Assembly: GCA_028285345.1 (NCBI GenBank)
Contig: JANQPT010000034.1
Span: forward strand, 25,981-89,980
Direction of reading: 5' to 3'
Length of the DNA: 64,000 nt
From: Planctomycetales bacterium
GTDB lineage: Bacteria > Planctomycetota > Planctomycetia > Planctomycetales > Planctomycetaceae
The position numbers and the translations under genes are program-made. Below, one piece after another: positions 18,941 to 27,528 of the stretch; position 1 is the stretch's first letter; each line of letters opens with the position of its first letter. The notes under the pieces are model-generated. The model did not search any database and had not been told where the DNA came from. It worked only from the letters and a program-made list of their open reading frames with translations.

Positions 18941-19645
18941 CTACAATTCCTCCGCCAGATCCGGGGATGCCTCGCTAAGAGCCTTACGAGCCGTTTGTGT
19001 GATGAAATACATTGCGATCAGACAGATTGCCAAACCGGAAAAAGTCGCGACGTGGTGCAGCGTCGATTCCGGATTGACGTTGCCGGCCAACTTGGCCGCA
19101 TGTTTGGCCACGTAGCCGAAATAGACCTCCACGAAAACTCCGGGAACAATTCCCAGGCAGGCGATCAAGAATGTGCTGAAGCGGGTCCGCGTCGTCCCGA
19201 GTGCATAGCTGAGCAGCACCGGGCTGAGCGGAGTCAGCCGGAGCAGCAGTTGGATTCGCAGCCCCTGCTGCTCGGTCGCGGCGACGACCGCAGCGGTCCG
19301 TTCGTTGCGGCTGAGTAACAGTTGCACGCGGCTGCGAAATAGATAGCGCGAGAACACATAGCAGATGCAGCTCGCCGCCAAAGCGCCCGCTACCATAATC
19401 GCCGTTCCCCACAGCAGGCCGAACAGCGCCCCGGCTGAAAGGGCAAACAGCGTGTCGGGAATGAACAGCGGTGTGAGCAGCGCGACAAGAATCATCAGCA
19501 CCAACGGCCCCCAGAATCCCATTTCGGCGACGTGCGCTTCGATTCGGGGAATCTCCGCTCCGAACCAACGTCCGAGCGCCACCACCACGGCAATCAATAC
19601 CGCTCCGGCTAACAGCAAAAAGGCAATCGAAGATTTGTTTTTCAC
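18941..19645 (-). CDS. TVP38/TMEM64 (DedA-superfamily, VTT domain) membrane protein
   Basis: A 234-residue protein with about five to six membrane helices. The VTT core is visible: FIPDTLFALSAGALFGLLWG with a re-entrant loop, then RLTPLSPVLLSYALGTTRTR and the GIVPGVFVEVYFGY segment. Family members act as lipid scramblases/undecaprenyl-phosphate flippases or have unassigned membrane-homeostasis roles. The ATG at 19645 gives a short basic N-terminus, then helix 1. It lies 81 bp downstream of the phosphatase gene and may be in its transcript. The substrate is inferred only from the family. Confidence 0.9.
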   Translation of the reverse strand: MKNKSSIAFLLLAGAVLIAVVVALGRWFGAEIPRIEAHVAEMGFWGPLVLMILVALLTPLFIPDTLFALSAGALFGLLWGTAIMVAGALAASCICYVFSRYLFRSRVQLLLSRNERTAAVVAATEQQGLRIQLLLRLTPLSPVLLSYALGTTRTRFSTFLIACLGIVPGVFVEVYFGYVAKHAAKLAGNVNPESTLHHVATFSGLAICLIAMYFITQTARKALSEASPDLAEEL

Positions 19646-19726
19646 GTGAGACCGAGTTTGCCGGGATGAGTTGACGTTTGACGTCTCAGCCGCAACAGCC
19701 TGAGTGGAGTCGGGCCTAGCGTAATG

Positions 19727-20389
19727 CTAGCGAGCGATTTCTGCAAACTTGACAAGACATTCACGCTGACGGCCATTCAAGCGGACCCCGGGGCGCACTG
19801 CCTGCAGAGTTTGTAATCCTTCATCGATCGATCCGGCGGTGCCCCGCGCAATCAAGTACGCCGAAGCGAACAACCCTGTACGGCCATGCCCCTGCGCGCA
19901 GTGCACATACGTGCGTCCGGGCCGCAGATTGTCGATGAAGGCCCGCATCGCGTCTGGTCGTGGAGCGCTGCCGTCGAGAATGGGAAAGCAGCGGTACGCG
20001 GGTAAGAGGCGGATTTCCGTCGGCGCCGCGAACTCGGACGTCAAGTCGACGTAATTGGTGAATTCCGCGTCAACCTCGCCCGGCAACAGCCGCCGGCCCA
20101 CCACCAAGTCGTCAGAGATGACGCTCGTCGACGGCACGCGCCGCAACCGCAGCAGATACCACAGGCCCCTCGTCAGCAAATGCAGCGGCAAAAACAGCGG
20201 CCAACTCCAAGCCGCCAACCGGCCGTTGTAGCGTTTTCCGTACAGCCTGTGAAAGCCAAACTGGTGCGCCGCGCCGAGCGCCAAAAAATCGCCGCCCAGC
20301 CAAACGGCGAGCAAAAACCAACCGCCGTTGACAAGCCCGTAGGCGATGAGAATCAGGCCGAGGGTGGTGAAGGTTAGCGGGTAGTGCAT
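19727..20389 (-). CDS. Membrane-anchored tyrosine/dual-specificity phosphatase-like protein
   Basis: A 220-residue protein. The N-terminal 80 residues hold two hydrophobic helices (about 5-32 and 61-80). The C-terminal half is a cysteine phosphatase domain with the signature HCAQGHGRTG (163-172), nucleophile Cys164 and Arg170, and a plausible general-acid loop ILDGSAPRPD. The ATG at 20389 is one base after the stop of the upstream gene, so translation is probably coupled; an upstream start at 20431 would overlap it needlessly. It resembles dual-specificity phosphatases used on protein phosphotyrosine or phospholipid headgroups. Co-location with a TVP38-like lipid protein makes a phospholipid or prenyl phosphate substrate possible, but that is inference. 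Confidence 0.86.
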   Translation of the reverse strand: MHYPLTFTTLGLILIAYGLVNGGWFLLAVWLGGDFLALGAAHQFGFHRLYGKRYNGRLAAWSWPLFLPLHLLTRGLWYLLRLRRVPSTSVISDDLVVGRRLLPGEVDAEFTNYVDLTSEFAAPTEIRLLPAYRCFPILDGSAPRPDAMRAFIDNLRPGRTYVHCAQGHGRTGLFASAYLIARGTAGSIDEGLQTLQAVRPGVRLNGRQRECLVKFAEIAR

Positions 20390-20390
20390 G

Positions 20391-21053
20391 TTATCCGTTT
20401 TTGGTTGCGTATCCAATCTCGGCAAGATCATCCGCCAGTAGATCCAGCGTGACGTTGGCGTTTAAGGTGGATAATATTGCTTCCGTCAGTGGCTGATGTC
20501 TGTATACATATCGTACGGATTCCAGCGGCATCGACGATTCGTAGTACGTGGCCGCAAACCTCGCATAACTCTCCGGGCGTCCGTCGAGAATCGACAGCAA
20601 ATCACAGGAACCATCGGGGTCTTCTCCCCCAGGAAAGTCGATCGGACCGTGAGACCAAGCATCATCACCATAGCGACTCCAGATGCAAAACGTAACATCG
20701 CTCATCGAGAATGCGGGCTCGCTCAACGCGGGTGCGAATTCATTGGGGACGCCCTCGAACATGCCCGGCCAAACCTTCGGCGGTTGTGTCCGATAAGGGG
20801 TCATCGCACTCTCGTGCGCAAATCCTTTGAGGAGACAGCCCGCAGGGTTGAACAGCGCAAAGAAATCGTCGCCAGTGCCATTTCGCATCGAACCCAACTG
20901 TTCACACTCTGACCAATGAGCGTTGAACGAATAGAATCGGCGCTCCCATTGGGGCGACAGGATCGCATCGAGGACCGCCAGGGATTGCAACAGTGATTTT
21001 ACCCGATCGATGCTTGGAAGTGCCGAGAGGTTTCGTGTTGAGATGCGTTGCAT
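20391..21053 (-). CDS. Unrecognised protein of a three-gene block (1 of 3)
   Basis: A 220-residue soluble protein without signal peptide. Conserved-looking stretches are WERRFYSFNAHWSECEQLGS, MRNGTGDDFFALFNPAGC and LLKGFAHESAM, then a WSHGPIDFPGGEDPDG loop. These resemble, by memory only, hypothetical proteins found near polymorphic-toxin immunity genes; I cannot confirm a family. No Shine-Dalgarno site is obvious before the ATG at 21053. The gene ends one base before the phosphatase start, and starts 51 bp after the TPR protein gene. No toxin gene is seen within the window. Confidence 0.7.
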   Translation of the reverse strand: MQRISTRNLSALPSIDRVKSLLQSLAVLDAILSPQWERRFYSFNAHWSECEQLGSMRNGTGDDFFALFNPAGCLLKGFAHESAMTPYRTQPPKVWPGMFEGVPNEFAPALSEPAFSMSDVTFCIWSRYGDDAWSHGPIDFPGGEDPDGSCDLLSILDGRPESYARFAATYYESSMPLESVRYVYRHQPLTEAILSTLNANVTLDLLADDLAEIGYATKNG

Positions 21054-21104
21054 ATCATAGAAGGGACTAAGGCGAACGTTTCAATTCTGGATGATCGGTT
21101 CGAA

Positions 21105-21971
21105 TCACGCAAGTTCTTCCGGGAGTTCGACCAACCGGCTCTTGCCGTATTGGGTTGCCGCCACGTCAAGTTGCCAGGCGACGTACTCCTCCCCGTCGAA
21201 TCCCTGTCGTTCTTTAAACGAGATCGTCTCACCCGTCATGTATTCGGCGAAGGTTTGCATCAAAGTCATGGCCGGAATGAAAGCAGATTGCTGCAAATAA
21301 GCATCGATCGCGCTGCGGAGAACGGCGTACTCCGCGTTCTCTTTCACGCCGCCAAAATTCAGTGTCAGCTGCTTGCGGCTGATCCAGATTGGGTCGGTTT
21401 CTAATTCCGCCGGACAGGCCGATTGCCGCGCGAGCCATTGGGCGATATCGCTTGGTACGCCGCCGAGGCTGGGGGGCGAAATGATCGCCTGAATTGCCGC
21501 GCGGACGGCGTCATCGTGCCGATTGAGCCGTCGGTACTGACTGCAGAGCAGCGCCTGCGCTTCCGTATATTCGGGGAGCACACGCGCGGCCGTTTCCAGG
21601 CATTCAACGGCTGCGCCCACGTTCTGGGACTTCAGATGTGAGCGCGCCGCCTGCAAGCATGCTAATGGAGAGAGAGGATCAAATTCGAGTGTGGGAGGCG
21701 TGTCGACCCATTCGTCATCGTCTTCCTCATCCAGTTGGACTGCCGCAAGAAAACGCTCCAAAGAGGAAAATGAGGGTAAGAATGCCCATGAATCATGCGC
21801 GATCTCGGCAACAATCGGATCGCGATCTTCAAACCCGATCGGCCAGTAGAGACCGAACAAGTCTCCGTTGCCGTATTCGTGCTCCCAAAAAGGACAAAAG
21901 CCGAGTGGAGGATATCCGCACGTTTCGATTGTGTAGAGAGAGATCGATTTGTACTCGGCGGGTAGCTTCAT
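21105..21971 (-). CDS. Unrecognised protein, possible SMI1/KNR4-like plus TPR (2 of 3)
   Basis: A 288-residue soluble protein. The N-terminal 80 residues (CGYPPLGFCPFWEHEYGNGD, FGLYWPIGFEDRDPIVAEI, HDSWAFLPSFSS) have the aromatic, acidic look of SMI1/KNR4-type domains. An acidic linker with DEEDDDEW follows. Residues about 105-175 form helical pairs of TPR type (LQAARSHLKSQNVGAAVECL, YRRLNRHDDAVRAAIQAI). The C-terminal 110 residues are unassigned. SMI1/KNR4-type domains are widespread as toxin-immunity or scaffold proteins. The assignment is by pattern, not by a search. It starts 114 bp after the third gene's stop. Confidence 0.7.
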   Translation of the reverse strand: MKLPAEYKSISLYTIETCGYPPLGFCPFWEHEYGNGDLFGLYWPIGFEDRDPIVAEIAHDSWAFLPSFSSLERFLAAVQLDEEDDDEWVDTPPTLEFDPLSPLACLQAARSHLKSQNVGAAVECLETAARVLPEYTEAQALLCSQYRRLNRHDDAVRAAIQAIISPPSLGGVPSDIAQWLARQSACPAELETDPIWISRKQLTLNFGGVKENAEYAVLRSAIDAYLQQSAFIPAMTLMQTFAEYMTGETISFKERQGFDGEEYVAWQLDVAATQYGKSRLVELPEELA

Positions 21972-22085
21972 CGATTGTTCCGGCTCGGTGCGCGAGGCGG
22001 CTACGTGTCGGGAATCTCAATTGTCTCGATGTACCGCCTGATTTCCACCGGCAGTTCGGTCGTTTCAGCTGCTCAACTTTTCACG

Positions 22086-22619
22086 TCACTCTCCTGGCGA
22101 CTTCTCACGACGAGCGATCGGTACCCCCTCCACCATGATCGGAACGGATTGATGATTCAGCGCTGCGAATTCCGAGGCATAGTCAAGTGAAGTGAACTCG
22201 TAATCAACGCTTTTCGAGAAAGCCGTGATATTGAACGGATGGGCGTAAGAGGCTTCGAAGAATATCTGTGGGAGAAGACAGACTAAGATCATGCCCATCA
22301 TCGCCCAACGCTCCAGTTGTGGCGGGACGGCTCCTTTGAGATGCGGCCAGATCAGCCAGATTGCGAGGAGTGAGAATAAGATCGTCACAGACAGGCTTAG
22401 CAATCGGCGTCCGTGCAATTTCCAGCCACACGATTGGCAGGCCGGTGCTTTGACAACAAACGGCCTGCTGAACATCCAGAGCAACCACGTCCACCAGCCA
22501 ATGGAACCAGTCATAACCCGTACGTAACTTCCGGGGCTAGGACTATTACAAACAACGCATCGGTCGGGAAAGACGGCAGGGTGGGACCGTGGCAATCTGA
22601 TGTCAATGCTCTGCGCCAT
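22086..22619 (-). CDS. Unrecognised membrane protein with two CxxC pairs (3 of 3)
   Basis: A 177-residue protein. CVVC (about residues 21-24) and CQSC (about 61-64) flank a tryptophan-rich segment (GSIGWWTWLLWMFSRPF), as in a membrane-linked zinc ribbon. Two transmembrane helices follow: about 75-92 (LLSLSVTILFSLLAIWLIW) and about 105-120 (MMGMILVCLLPQIFF). The C-terminus is soluble, containing SVDYEFTSLDYASEFAALN. It is the first gene of the block, with tRNA-Gly upstream. Family and role are unknown; the zinc ligand idea is inferred from cysteine spacing. Confidence 0.7.
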   Translation of the reverse strand: MAQSIDIRLPRSHPAVFPDRCVVCNSPSPGSYVRVMTGSIGWWTWLLWMFSRPFVVKAPACQSCGWKLHGRRLLSLSVTILFSLLAIWLIWPHLKGAVPPQLERWAMMGMILVCLLPQIFFEASYAHPFNITAFSKSVDYEFTSLDYASEFAALNHQSVPIMVEGVPIARREKSPGE

Positions 22620-22705
22620 CGAGCCTAAGCTTCAGCAACTCAAACTGGGCGGGGCGTGTCAACGTCGCCTCGGCCGACCTGGGATTGATGTTGGGATGCA
22701 AAAAA

Positions 22706-22776
22706 GCGGGCGAAGGGGATCGAACCCTCGACATTTAGCTTGGGAAGCTAACGCTCTACCACTGAGCTACGCCCGC
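22706..22776 (-). tRNA. tRNA-Gly (anticodon CCC)
   Basis: 71 nt reading GCGGGCG, D-arm GCTC/GAGC, an anticodon arm TTAGC-TTCCCAA-GCTAA with anticodon CCC, T-arm GAGGG-TTCGATC-CCCTT and acceptor CGCCCGC. All stems pair, with one G-T in the T-stem. CCA is not encoded; a run of six T follows the acceptor stem directly, so CCA must be added enzymatically. It reads GGG glycine codons. It is located between the unrecognised block and the beta-helix gene, all on the minus strand. Confidence 0.97.
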
Positions 22777-22905
22777 GGGGCCGCCGGTGGGCAGACTTCT
22801 CCCGCCAATTCTACCACCGGTCAGCGGCGAAATCGATAAGAATCGAAACGTGAAGTCGCGTTCACTTCAAGATTTCAACATCCAGAGGACGCCGAACTCT
22901 ATTCG

Positions 22906-25900
22906 CTAGACGGCCAGGAGTTCCTCCAACGCATTAAGGTCGCCGAAGATCGCGGCGGTGCTGCCGAATTCGACGGCGCCGATGTCGACCGTGCCGCCAC
23001 TGATGCGGTCAAAGCCCCGTTGGTCGGTGTCGGAGCTTGCATCGGCATTGCTGCCGGCGTTGATTGCGGCACTGCCGGATAGCAACGCGTGCGTTAAGGT
23101 GGGTCCGCCGTTGTCGGCCAGCGCGGCGGCGAGCACCGTGGCGGGGTCGATGTTGAGGATGTCGCCCGATGTACCAAACCCTGTGGCGGAACCGACGTCG
23201 CCGATCAGGTTATGGCCCAGCGACACGAATGCGCCGCGGACATCGTCGTCAGTGGTCGCCTGTCCGCCGGCGACGATCGTATTGACGAGTTGAACGGTGC
23301 CGGTCGAACTATTGAAGATGCCGCCGCCGAGCGATGCGCTGTTGAACGCGACTGTGACGTTTTCCAGATCGGTGACGTTGCGGAGCGTGTAGATGCCGCC
23401 TCCCGCACCCGTGGCGGTATTCGTCGAGATGGTGCTGTTACCGATGCTCAATGTCGATCCGAAGAATGTTGACGAACCGGTATTGGCCACGCCGGCGCCG
23501 TTGGCCGCCGAGTTGAAGGCAATCGTGCTGTAGGTGATCGTCATCACGCTGTCGCGATTGTTGCGGATGCCGCCGCCCGATTGTCCGGCAGTGTTGCTCA
23601 GAATGCTGCTGGTCGTGATATGTGCCGTTCCGGCCGGGTACGCGGTCGGGTCGGATCCGCTCCGGCCGGTATTGTCGATTCCGCCGCCGTTGCTGTCGGC
23701 GGAGTTGCCGCTGATCAGGCTGCCCGAGACGTTGATCGTTCCGGCCCAGTTGAAGATTCCGCCGCCATCGTCCGAGTCATTGCCGATAATCTCGCTGTTG
23801 ACGACGTTCAGCACCGACTTTTCGTTCGTCAGTCCGCCACCCTCGTTGGTGGAGGAATTGTCCTCGATCAGGGTTCCCGTGACGGTCGTTGTGCTGCCGT
23901 CCATATTCGAAACGCCGCCCCCTTCATAAGCGGAGTTCCCCGTGAAGGTGCTGTCGGTGACGTTGGCGGAATTGAGGCTGCTGTGCAGACCGCCACCATG
24001 GTCGGCGGCGGTGTTGCTGGTAAAGGTCGACCCGGAGATCTCGGCATGTCCGAAGGGGAAGGCCACGTCGCCCACGTTGCCGAGGCCGCCGCCGTGCAGC
24101 GCCGTGTTGGTGACGAACTCGCTGTCCTCGACGGTCAGTTGTCCGTCGCGATTGTTATTGACACCCCCGCCGGAATTTCCGGCGGAGTTGCTTGTGAATG
24201 TGCTGCCGCTGATACTGGCAATCCCGGCTGGATAAGCACCGGGGTCGTAGATTGTGTTTCCGGTGTTCTCGATGCCGCCGCCGTTTCCATCGGCGGAATT
24301 ACTCGTGAAGTCGCTGGCCGTGACGTTGAGCGTGCCGGCCCAGTTGAAGATTCCGCCGCCGTCGCCCGATTCGTTTCCAATGATCTGGCTTTCGATAACG
24401 GTCAACTCGGAAAGCTCGTTGGTCAGACCGCCCCCCTCGTTCACGGACGAATTATTCTGAATCAGACTGCCGCTGACGGTGGTCTCGCTGCCGTTCATGT
24501 TGGCAATGCCGCCCCCTTCATGGGCGGAGTTTCCAGTGAAGGTGCTGCCCGTAATCAGCGCGGAATTGAGGCTGCTGATCATTCCGCCGCCGTGGTCATC
24601 GGCGGTGTTGTTGGAGAAGGTCGATCCGGAAATCTCGGCATGCCCCGCGCTGAATGTCGTGCTGCCGACGTTGCCGATGCCGCCGCCGTGCAACGCCGAG
24701 TTGGAGATGAAATCACTGTCGTCGACGTCGAGCTGGCCGTCGCGGTTGTTGTTGACGCCGCCTCCCGTTGACCCGGCTGTGTTGCTGGTGAAGGTGGTGC
24801 CGCTGATATTCGCAATACCCGCCGGGTAAGCTCCCGGATCGTTGATCGTATTCCCGGTATTCTCGATTCCGCCGCCCTGTCCGTCAGCGGAATTGCTGGT
24901 GAACGTGCTGCCAGTGACGTTAATTGTGCCGGCCCAGTTAAACAGCCCGCCGCCGTCCCCAGAGTGATTGTTGATGAACTGCGTGTCGTCGACATGCAGC
25001 AACGACAATTCGTTGGTGATCCCGCCCCCTTCGTTCGTCGAGCTGTTGTTTTGGAACAGGCTTCCCGACACAGAGGACTCGCCCGCCTCTAAGTTGGCAA
25101 CGCCTCCGCCTTCATAGGCCGTGTTGCCCAGAAACGTGCTGTCGATGATCTCGACGGAGTTGAGATAGGTAACGACTCCACCGCCGTGGTCGTCAGCCGT
25201 GTTGCTGGTGAATGTCGATCCGGTAATCGTAACGTGGCCAAAGTCAAACGCTGGGTCACCTTGGTTGGAAATCGCGCCACCGTCGACGGAGCTGTTGTCC
25301 GTAAACTGGCTGTTTTCAACGGTCAACTGTCCATCCCGCAGATTGCTGATACCGCCGCCTTGATCGCCAGCCGTGTTGCCGGTGAAGGTGCTGCCGGAGA
25401 CATTCATCACGCCGGCCGGATAGGCGCCGGGGTCAAAGATGGTGTTGCCGGTATTTTCAATACCCCCGCCGTTGCGGCCTGCGCTGTTGTCGATGAACTG
25501 CGTGCTGGTGACGTTGACCGTACCGGCCCAGTTGAATATTCCACCGCCGTCGTCAACGGTTTCGTTTCCAATTAGGCGGCTATTGTGGAGATTCAAAGTG
25601 GTCAGTTCGTTGGCGATTCCGCCGCCGACATGATCAGACGAATTGTTCGTGATCAGGCTGTTGCTGACGTTCATTTCGCCGCCGTGAAAGTTCCCGATTC
25701 CGCCGGCCTCATCGACAGCTGTATTATTGATGAACGTGCTGGCAGTGATGCTCACATTGTCATACTCGTTGAGCAAGCCGCCGCCGATTGAGCTTGCGGA
25801 GTTCCCCTCGACTCGAGTCGCCACCAAGCTGACGACATTGGCTGCGGTTTCTTCGTCGCCCAGGCTGGCGATGCCGCCCCCGTAGGTCGCGGTATTGTTC

Positions 25901-27204
25901 AAGATTGTGCTGCCCACGACCGCGAGCGTGCCGTGGTTGTCGATTCCACCCCCGGCGTTGCTCGCCGCGTTGTCTCGAATTACCGAATCTCCAATCGTCA
26001 AGATCGAGTCGGTGTCGTTCCAGATTCCGCCGCCGTCGTCTGCAGATCCGTTTTGCACGGTGACGTCAAACAGGCTCAGCGAGGCATCACCGTGAACCTG
26101 AAATACGCGGTCAAGATCCGCCGCGTCAATCACGGTCACGTTGGAATTGACGCCCACAATCAATACGTCGTCGGTAATATCCAGGTCACCCGTCGCCGCA
26201 GCGTCTTCGCCGGCACCGGCGATACTGAATTGATAGGTGGCCGCATCCAAGATGATCACATTCGCGCCGGCGAGTGCATTGGCCTCCATGACAGCGGCGC
26301 GGAGCGACGTATTGCCGTTGGCATCGGCTGCGATACCGTCACCCAAATTGGCATCGACGGTATCGTCAGTGGTATTGACCACAAAATGACTCGCGGTGAC
26401 TTCGTCCCCAAAATCGACATTCAACTGTCCGATGTCGCTGAAATTGAAACTGCCGTCACCGTTGATGTCGGCTGTGGGATCCCAGTCAGGATCGTTTTCG
26501 TCCATGCCGAACACGGTATTGATCATGCCCAAGTCGGCGAAATTGACAGTGCCGTCGTAATTCAGGTCGGCGGCGCTGGTGACTTCCGCCTGCAGTTGGA
26601 CGTCGGCATCCGGCAGATTGGCGGCGTCGCTGTAAATGACCAACCCATCGTGCTGATAAAAGCTCGCCATCGGATCCCCACCAACGAGCGACGCCGCGCC
26701 GAAGGAGGGAGGCTGACTGGTCGACTGCGCGTCGAAGACGAGATTGATCCGCAAGGTCTCTCCGGCGGCAAGCACGATATCGTCTGCGGAATCGGATGTG
26801 AGCGAGACGTCGGTTGTGACGCCGGGGGCGTTGATTTCGATCTCGAACAGCGTGAGCGGAGTGTCGCCGGTATTGGTGATCTCGACGTAATGCAACGAGT
26901 CGGCGAAGCCGGGCCGCACCCAGTTGCTGTCGTCTGCGCCGTCACGGAACTGCGAAAGTGCGGTCGTAAATTGGATGCGTGCATCATCCGCTGAGCCGGA
27001 ATTGTCGGACAGCGTCAGAATCGGCCCGCTTTGTTGCGCTGCAGAAAAGGAATCGGCAAGCCCTTCAACGGTACTCGCAGAGAGCACGACCTTATCCTCC
27101 AGAGTTTCGAAAGCGGGGCGAAACTGAAATTTCCGCCGGCGATCAAGTTGGATGGATCGGCTGGAGTGCTGCTTGTCACGATTCGGCCCGCGCGAAGTCT
27201 TCAT
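22906..27204 (-). CDS. Giant secreted parallel beta-helix protein with dockerin and choice-of-anchor-Q-type end
   Basis: A 1432-residue protein. The basic N-terminus ends in FETLEDKVVLSAS, the LExR-xLLS-like export or sorting signature of planctomycete giant proteins. Next comes an ASH/choice-of-anchor-like beta domain (VEITNTGDTPLTLFEIEI). A dockerin type I pair lies at about 211-265 (DLNYDGTVNFADLGMIN and DINGDGSFNFSDIGQLN). A CSLREA-like start follows (TSLRAAVMEANALAGANVI). About 950 residues of right-handed beta-helix then carry NxGGGIxN turns, as in chlamydial Pmp-type proteins. The end (LADNGGPTLTHALLSG, DQRGFDRISGGTVDIGAVEF) is choice-of-anchor-Q-like. It is probably surface-exposed or secreted, for adhesion or glycan contact; the dockerin may bind a cohesin not seen here. 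The predicted mass is very large and the composition is Asn/Gly/Ser/Thr-rich. Confidence 0.9.
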   Translation of the reverse strand: MKTSRGPNRDKQHSSRSIQLDRRRKFQFRPAFETLEDKVVLSASTVEGLADSFSAAQQSGPILTLSDNSGSADDARIQFTTALSQFRDGADDSNWVRPGFADSLHYVEITNTGDTPLTLFEIEINAPGVTTDVSLTSDSADDIVLAAGETLRINLVFDAQSTSQPPSFGAASLVGGDPMASFYQHDGLVIYSDAANLPDADVQLQAEVTSAADLNYDGTVNFADLGMINTVFGMDENDPDWDPTADINGDGSFNFSDIGQLNVDFGDEVTASHFVVNTTDDTVDANLGDGIAADANGNTSLRAAVMEANALAGANVIILDAATYQFSIAGAGEDAAATGDLDITDDVLIVGVNSNVTVIDAADLDRVFQVHGDASLSLFDVTVQNGSADDGGGIWNDTDSILTIGDSVIRDNAASNAGGGIDNHGTLAVVGSTILNNTATYGGGIASLGDEETAANVVSLVATRVEGNSASSIGGGLLNEYDNVSITASTFINNTAVDEAGGIGNFHGGEMNVSNSLITNNSSDHVGGGIANELTTLNLHNSRLIGNETVDDGGGIFNWAGTVNVTSTQFIDNSAGRNGGGIENTGNTIFDPGAYPAGVMNVSGSTFTGNTAGDQGGGISNLRDGQLTVENSQFTDNSSVDGGAISNQGDPAFDFGHVTITGSTFTSNTADDHGGGVVTYLNSVEIIDSTFLGNTAYEGGGVANLEAGESSVSGSLFQNNSSTNEGGGITNELSLLHVDDTQFINNHSGDGGGLFNWAGTINVTGSTFTSNSADGQGGGIENTGNTINDPGAYPAGIANISGTTFTSNTAGSTGGGVNNNRDGQLDVDDSDFISNSALHGGGIGNVGSTTFSAGHAEISGSTFSNNTADDHGGGMISSLNSALITGSTFTGNSAHEGGGIANMNGSETTVSGSLIQNNSSVNEGGGLTNELSELTVIESQIIGNESGDGGGIFNWAGTLNVTASDFTSNSADGNGGGIENTGNTIYDPGAYPAGIASISGSTFTSNSAGNSGGGVNNNRDGQLTVEDSEFVTNTALHGGGLGNVGDVAFPFGHAEISGSTFTSNTAADHGGGLHSSLNSANVTDSTFTGNSAYEGGGVSNMDGSTTTVTGTLIEDNSSTNEGGGLTNEKSVLNVVNSEIIGNDSDDGGGIFNWAGTINVSGSLISGNSADSNGGGIDNTGRSGSDPTAYPAGTAHITTSSILSNTAGQSGGGIRNNRDSVMTITYSTIAFNSAANGAGVANTGSSTFFGSTLSIGNSTISTNTATGAGGGIYTLRNVTDLENVTVAFNSASLGGGIFNSSTGTVQLVNTIVAGGQATTDDDVRGAFVSLGHNLIGDVGSATGFGTSGDILNIDPATVLAAALADNGGPTLTHALLSGSAAINAGSNADASSDTDQRGFDRISGGTVDIGAVEFGSTAAIFGDLNALEELLAV
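23490..25640 (-). repeat. 594-bp (198-residue) in-frame super-repeat inside the beta-helix gene
   Basis: Four independent marker strings recur at exactly 594-bp steps. CCGGCCCAGT: 23741, 24335, 24929 (and the equivalent at 25523). The CCGGCCGGGTA-type string: 23630, 24224, 24818, 25412. GCGGAATTGAG-type: 23966, 24560, 25154. The CGCG before the RDG codons: 23553, 24147, 24741 (25335 in register). In protein terms FNWAGT starts each 198-residue copy, which holds seven GGG coils. The expected next marker upstream (25754) is shifted by 15 bp, so the register ends there. Edges are approximate. Confidence 0.9.
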
Positions 27205-27528
27205 GCGAAGTTCCCTTCTTCCATGTCAGTTGGTGGCGGATCGACTAGAGCATCGATCACCAGAGAAACCAATAAACTCGAAGTGGAGTGGAGACTGCTA
27301 CAAAACGAGCGACTCGGGCGATATAGGCAACCACGTACTATACGAATTGTCTGAAAACACGTCAACGAAGATGGATGCATTCTCAGGCCGATGACCCGCA
27401 TTGCGGTTGGACGTGCCGGCAGGGGCGCGTTAAAACTCTGCATGACGGTCGAACACGAAACCGGACGGACGAGGAATGCGTTCCTCAATTCACGTCTTGC
27501 CCGAAACATTGCCGGCAACGATTAACCC
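27205..27528. other. Divergent intergenic region upstream of the beta-helix gene
   Basis: About 320 bp between divergent genes. AAGGGA lies close before the beta-helix ATG on the minus strand. No frame here has a recognisable product, and no clear promoter pair could be assigned on either strand. Confidence 0.35.

Noticed and set aside
18662..19318. 218-residue open frame on the plus strand over the TVP38-like gene
   Set aside because: Low-complexity shadow; the minus-strand gene has clear helices and family motifs.
20391..22619. Interpretation as a toxin-antitoxin or contact-inhibition system
   Set aside because: Only immunity-like or unknown proteins are seen; no toxin domain, secretion tag or Rhs-like gene in the window.
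22781..22820. Inverted repeat CCGGTGG / CCACCGG next to tRNA-Gly as terminator
   Set aside because: No T-run on either strand and a loop longer than 20 nt; not a convincing terminator of the beta-helix gene.
23581..24771. 396-residue open frame on the plus strand inside the beta-helix gene
   Set aside because: Long open frame is a by-product of the repeated GGG/Asn codon pattern of the minus-strand gene; no start signal.
23490..25640. CRISPR array considered for the phased repeats
   Set aside because: The period is 594 bp, copies are diverged and in frame with one protein; not short repeats with spacers.
25933..26994. 353-residue open frame on the plus strand over the beta-helix N-terminus
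   Set aside because: The same effect over the dockerin part; minus strand has a dockerin and sorting-like signature.
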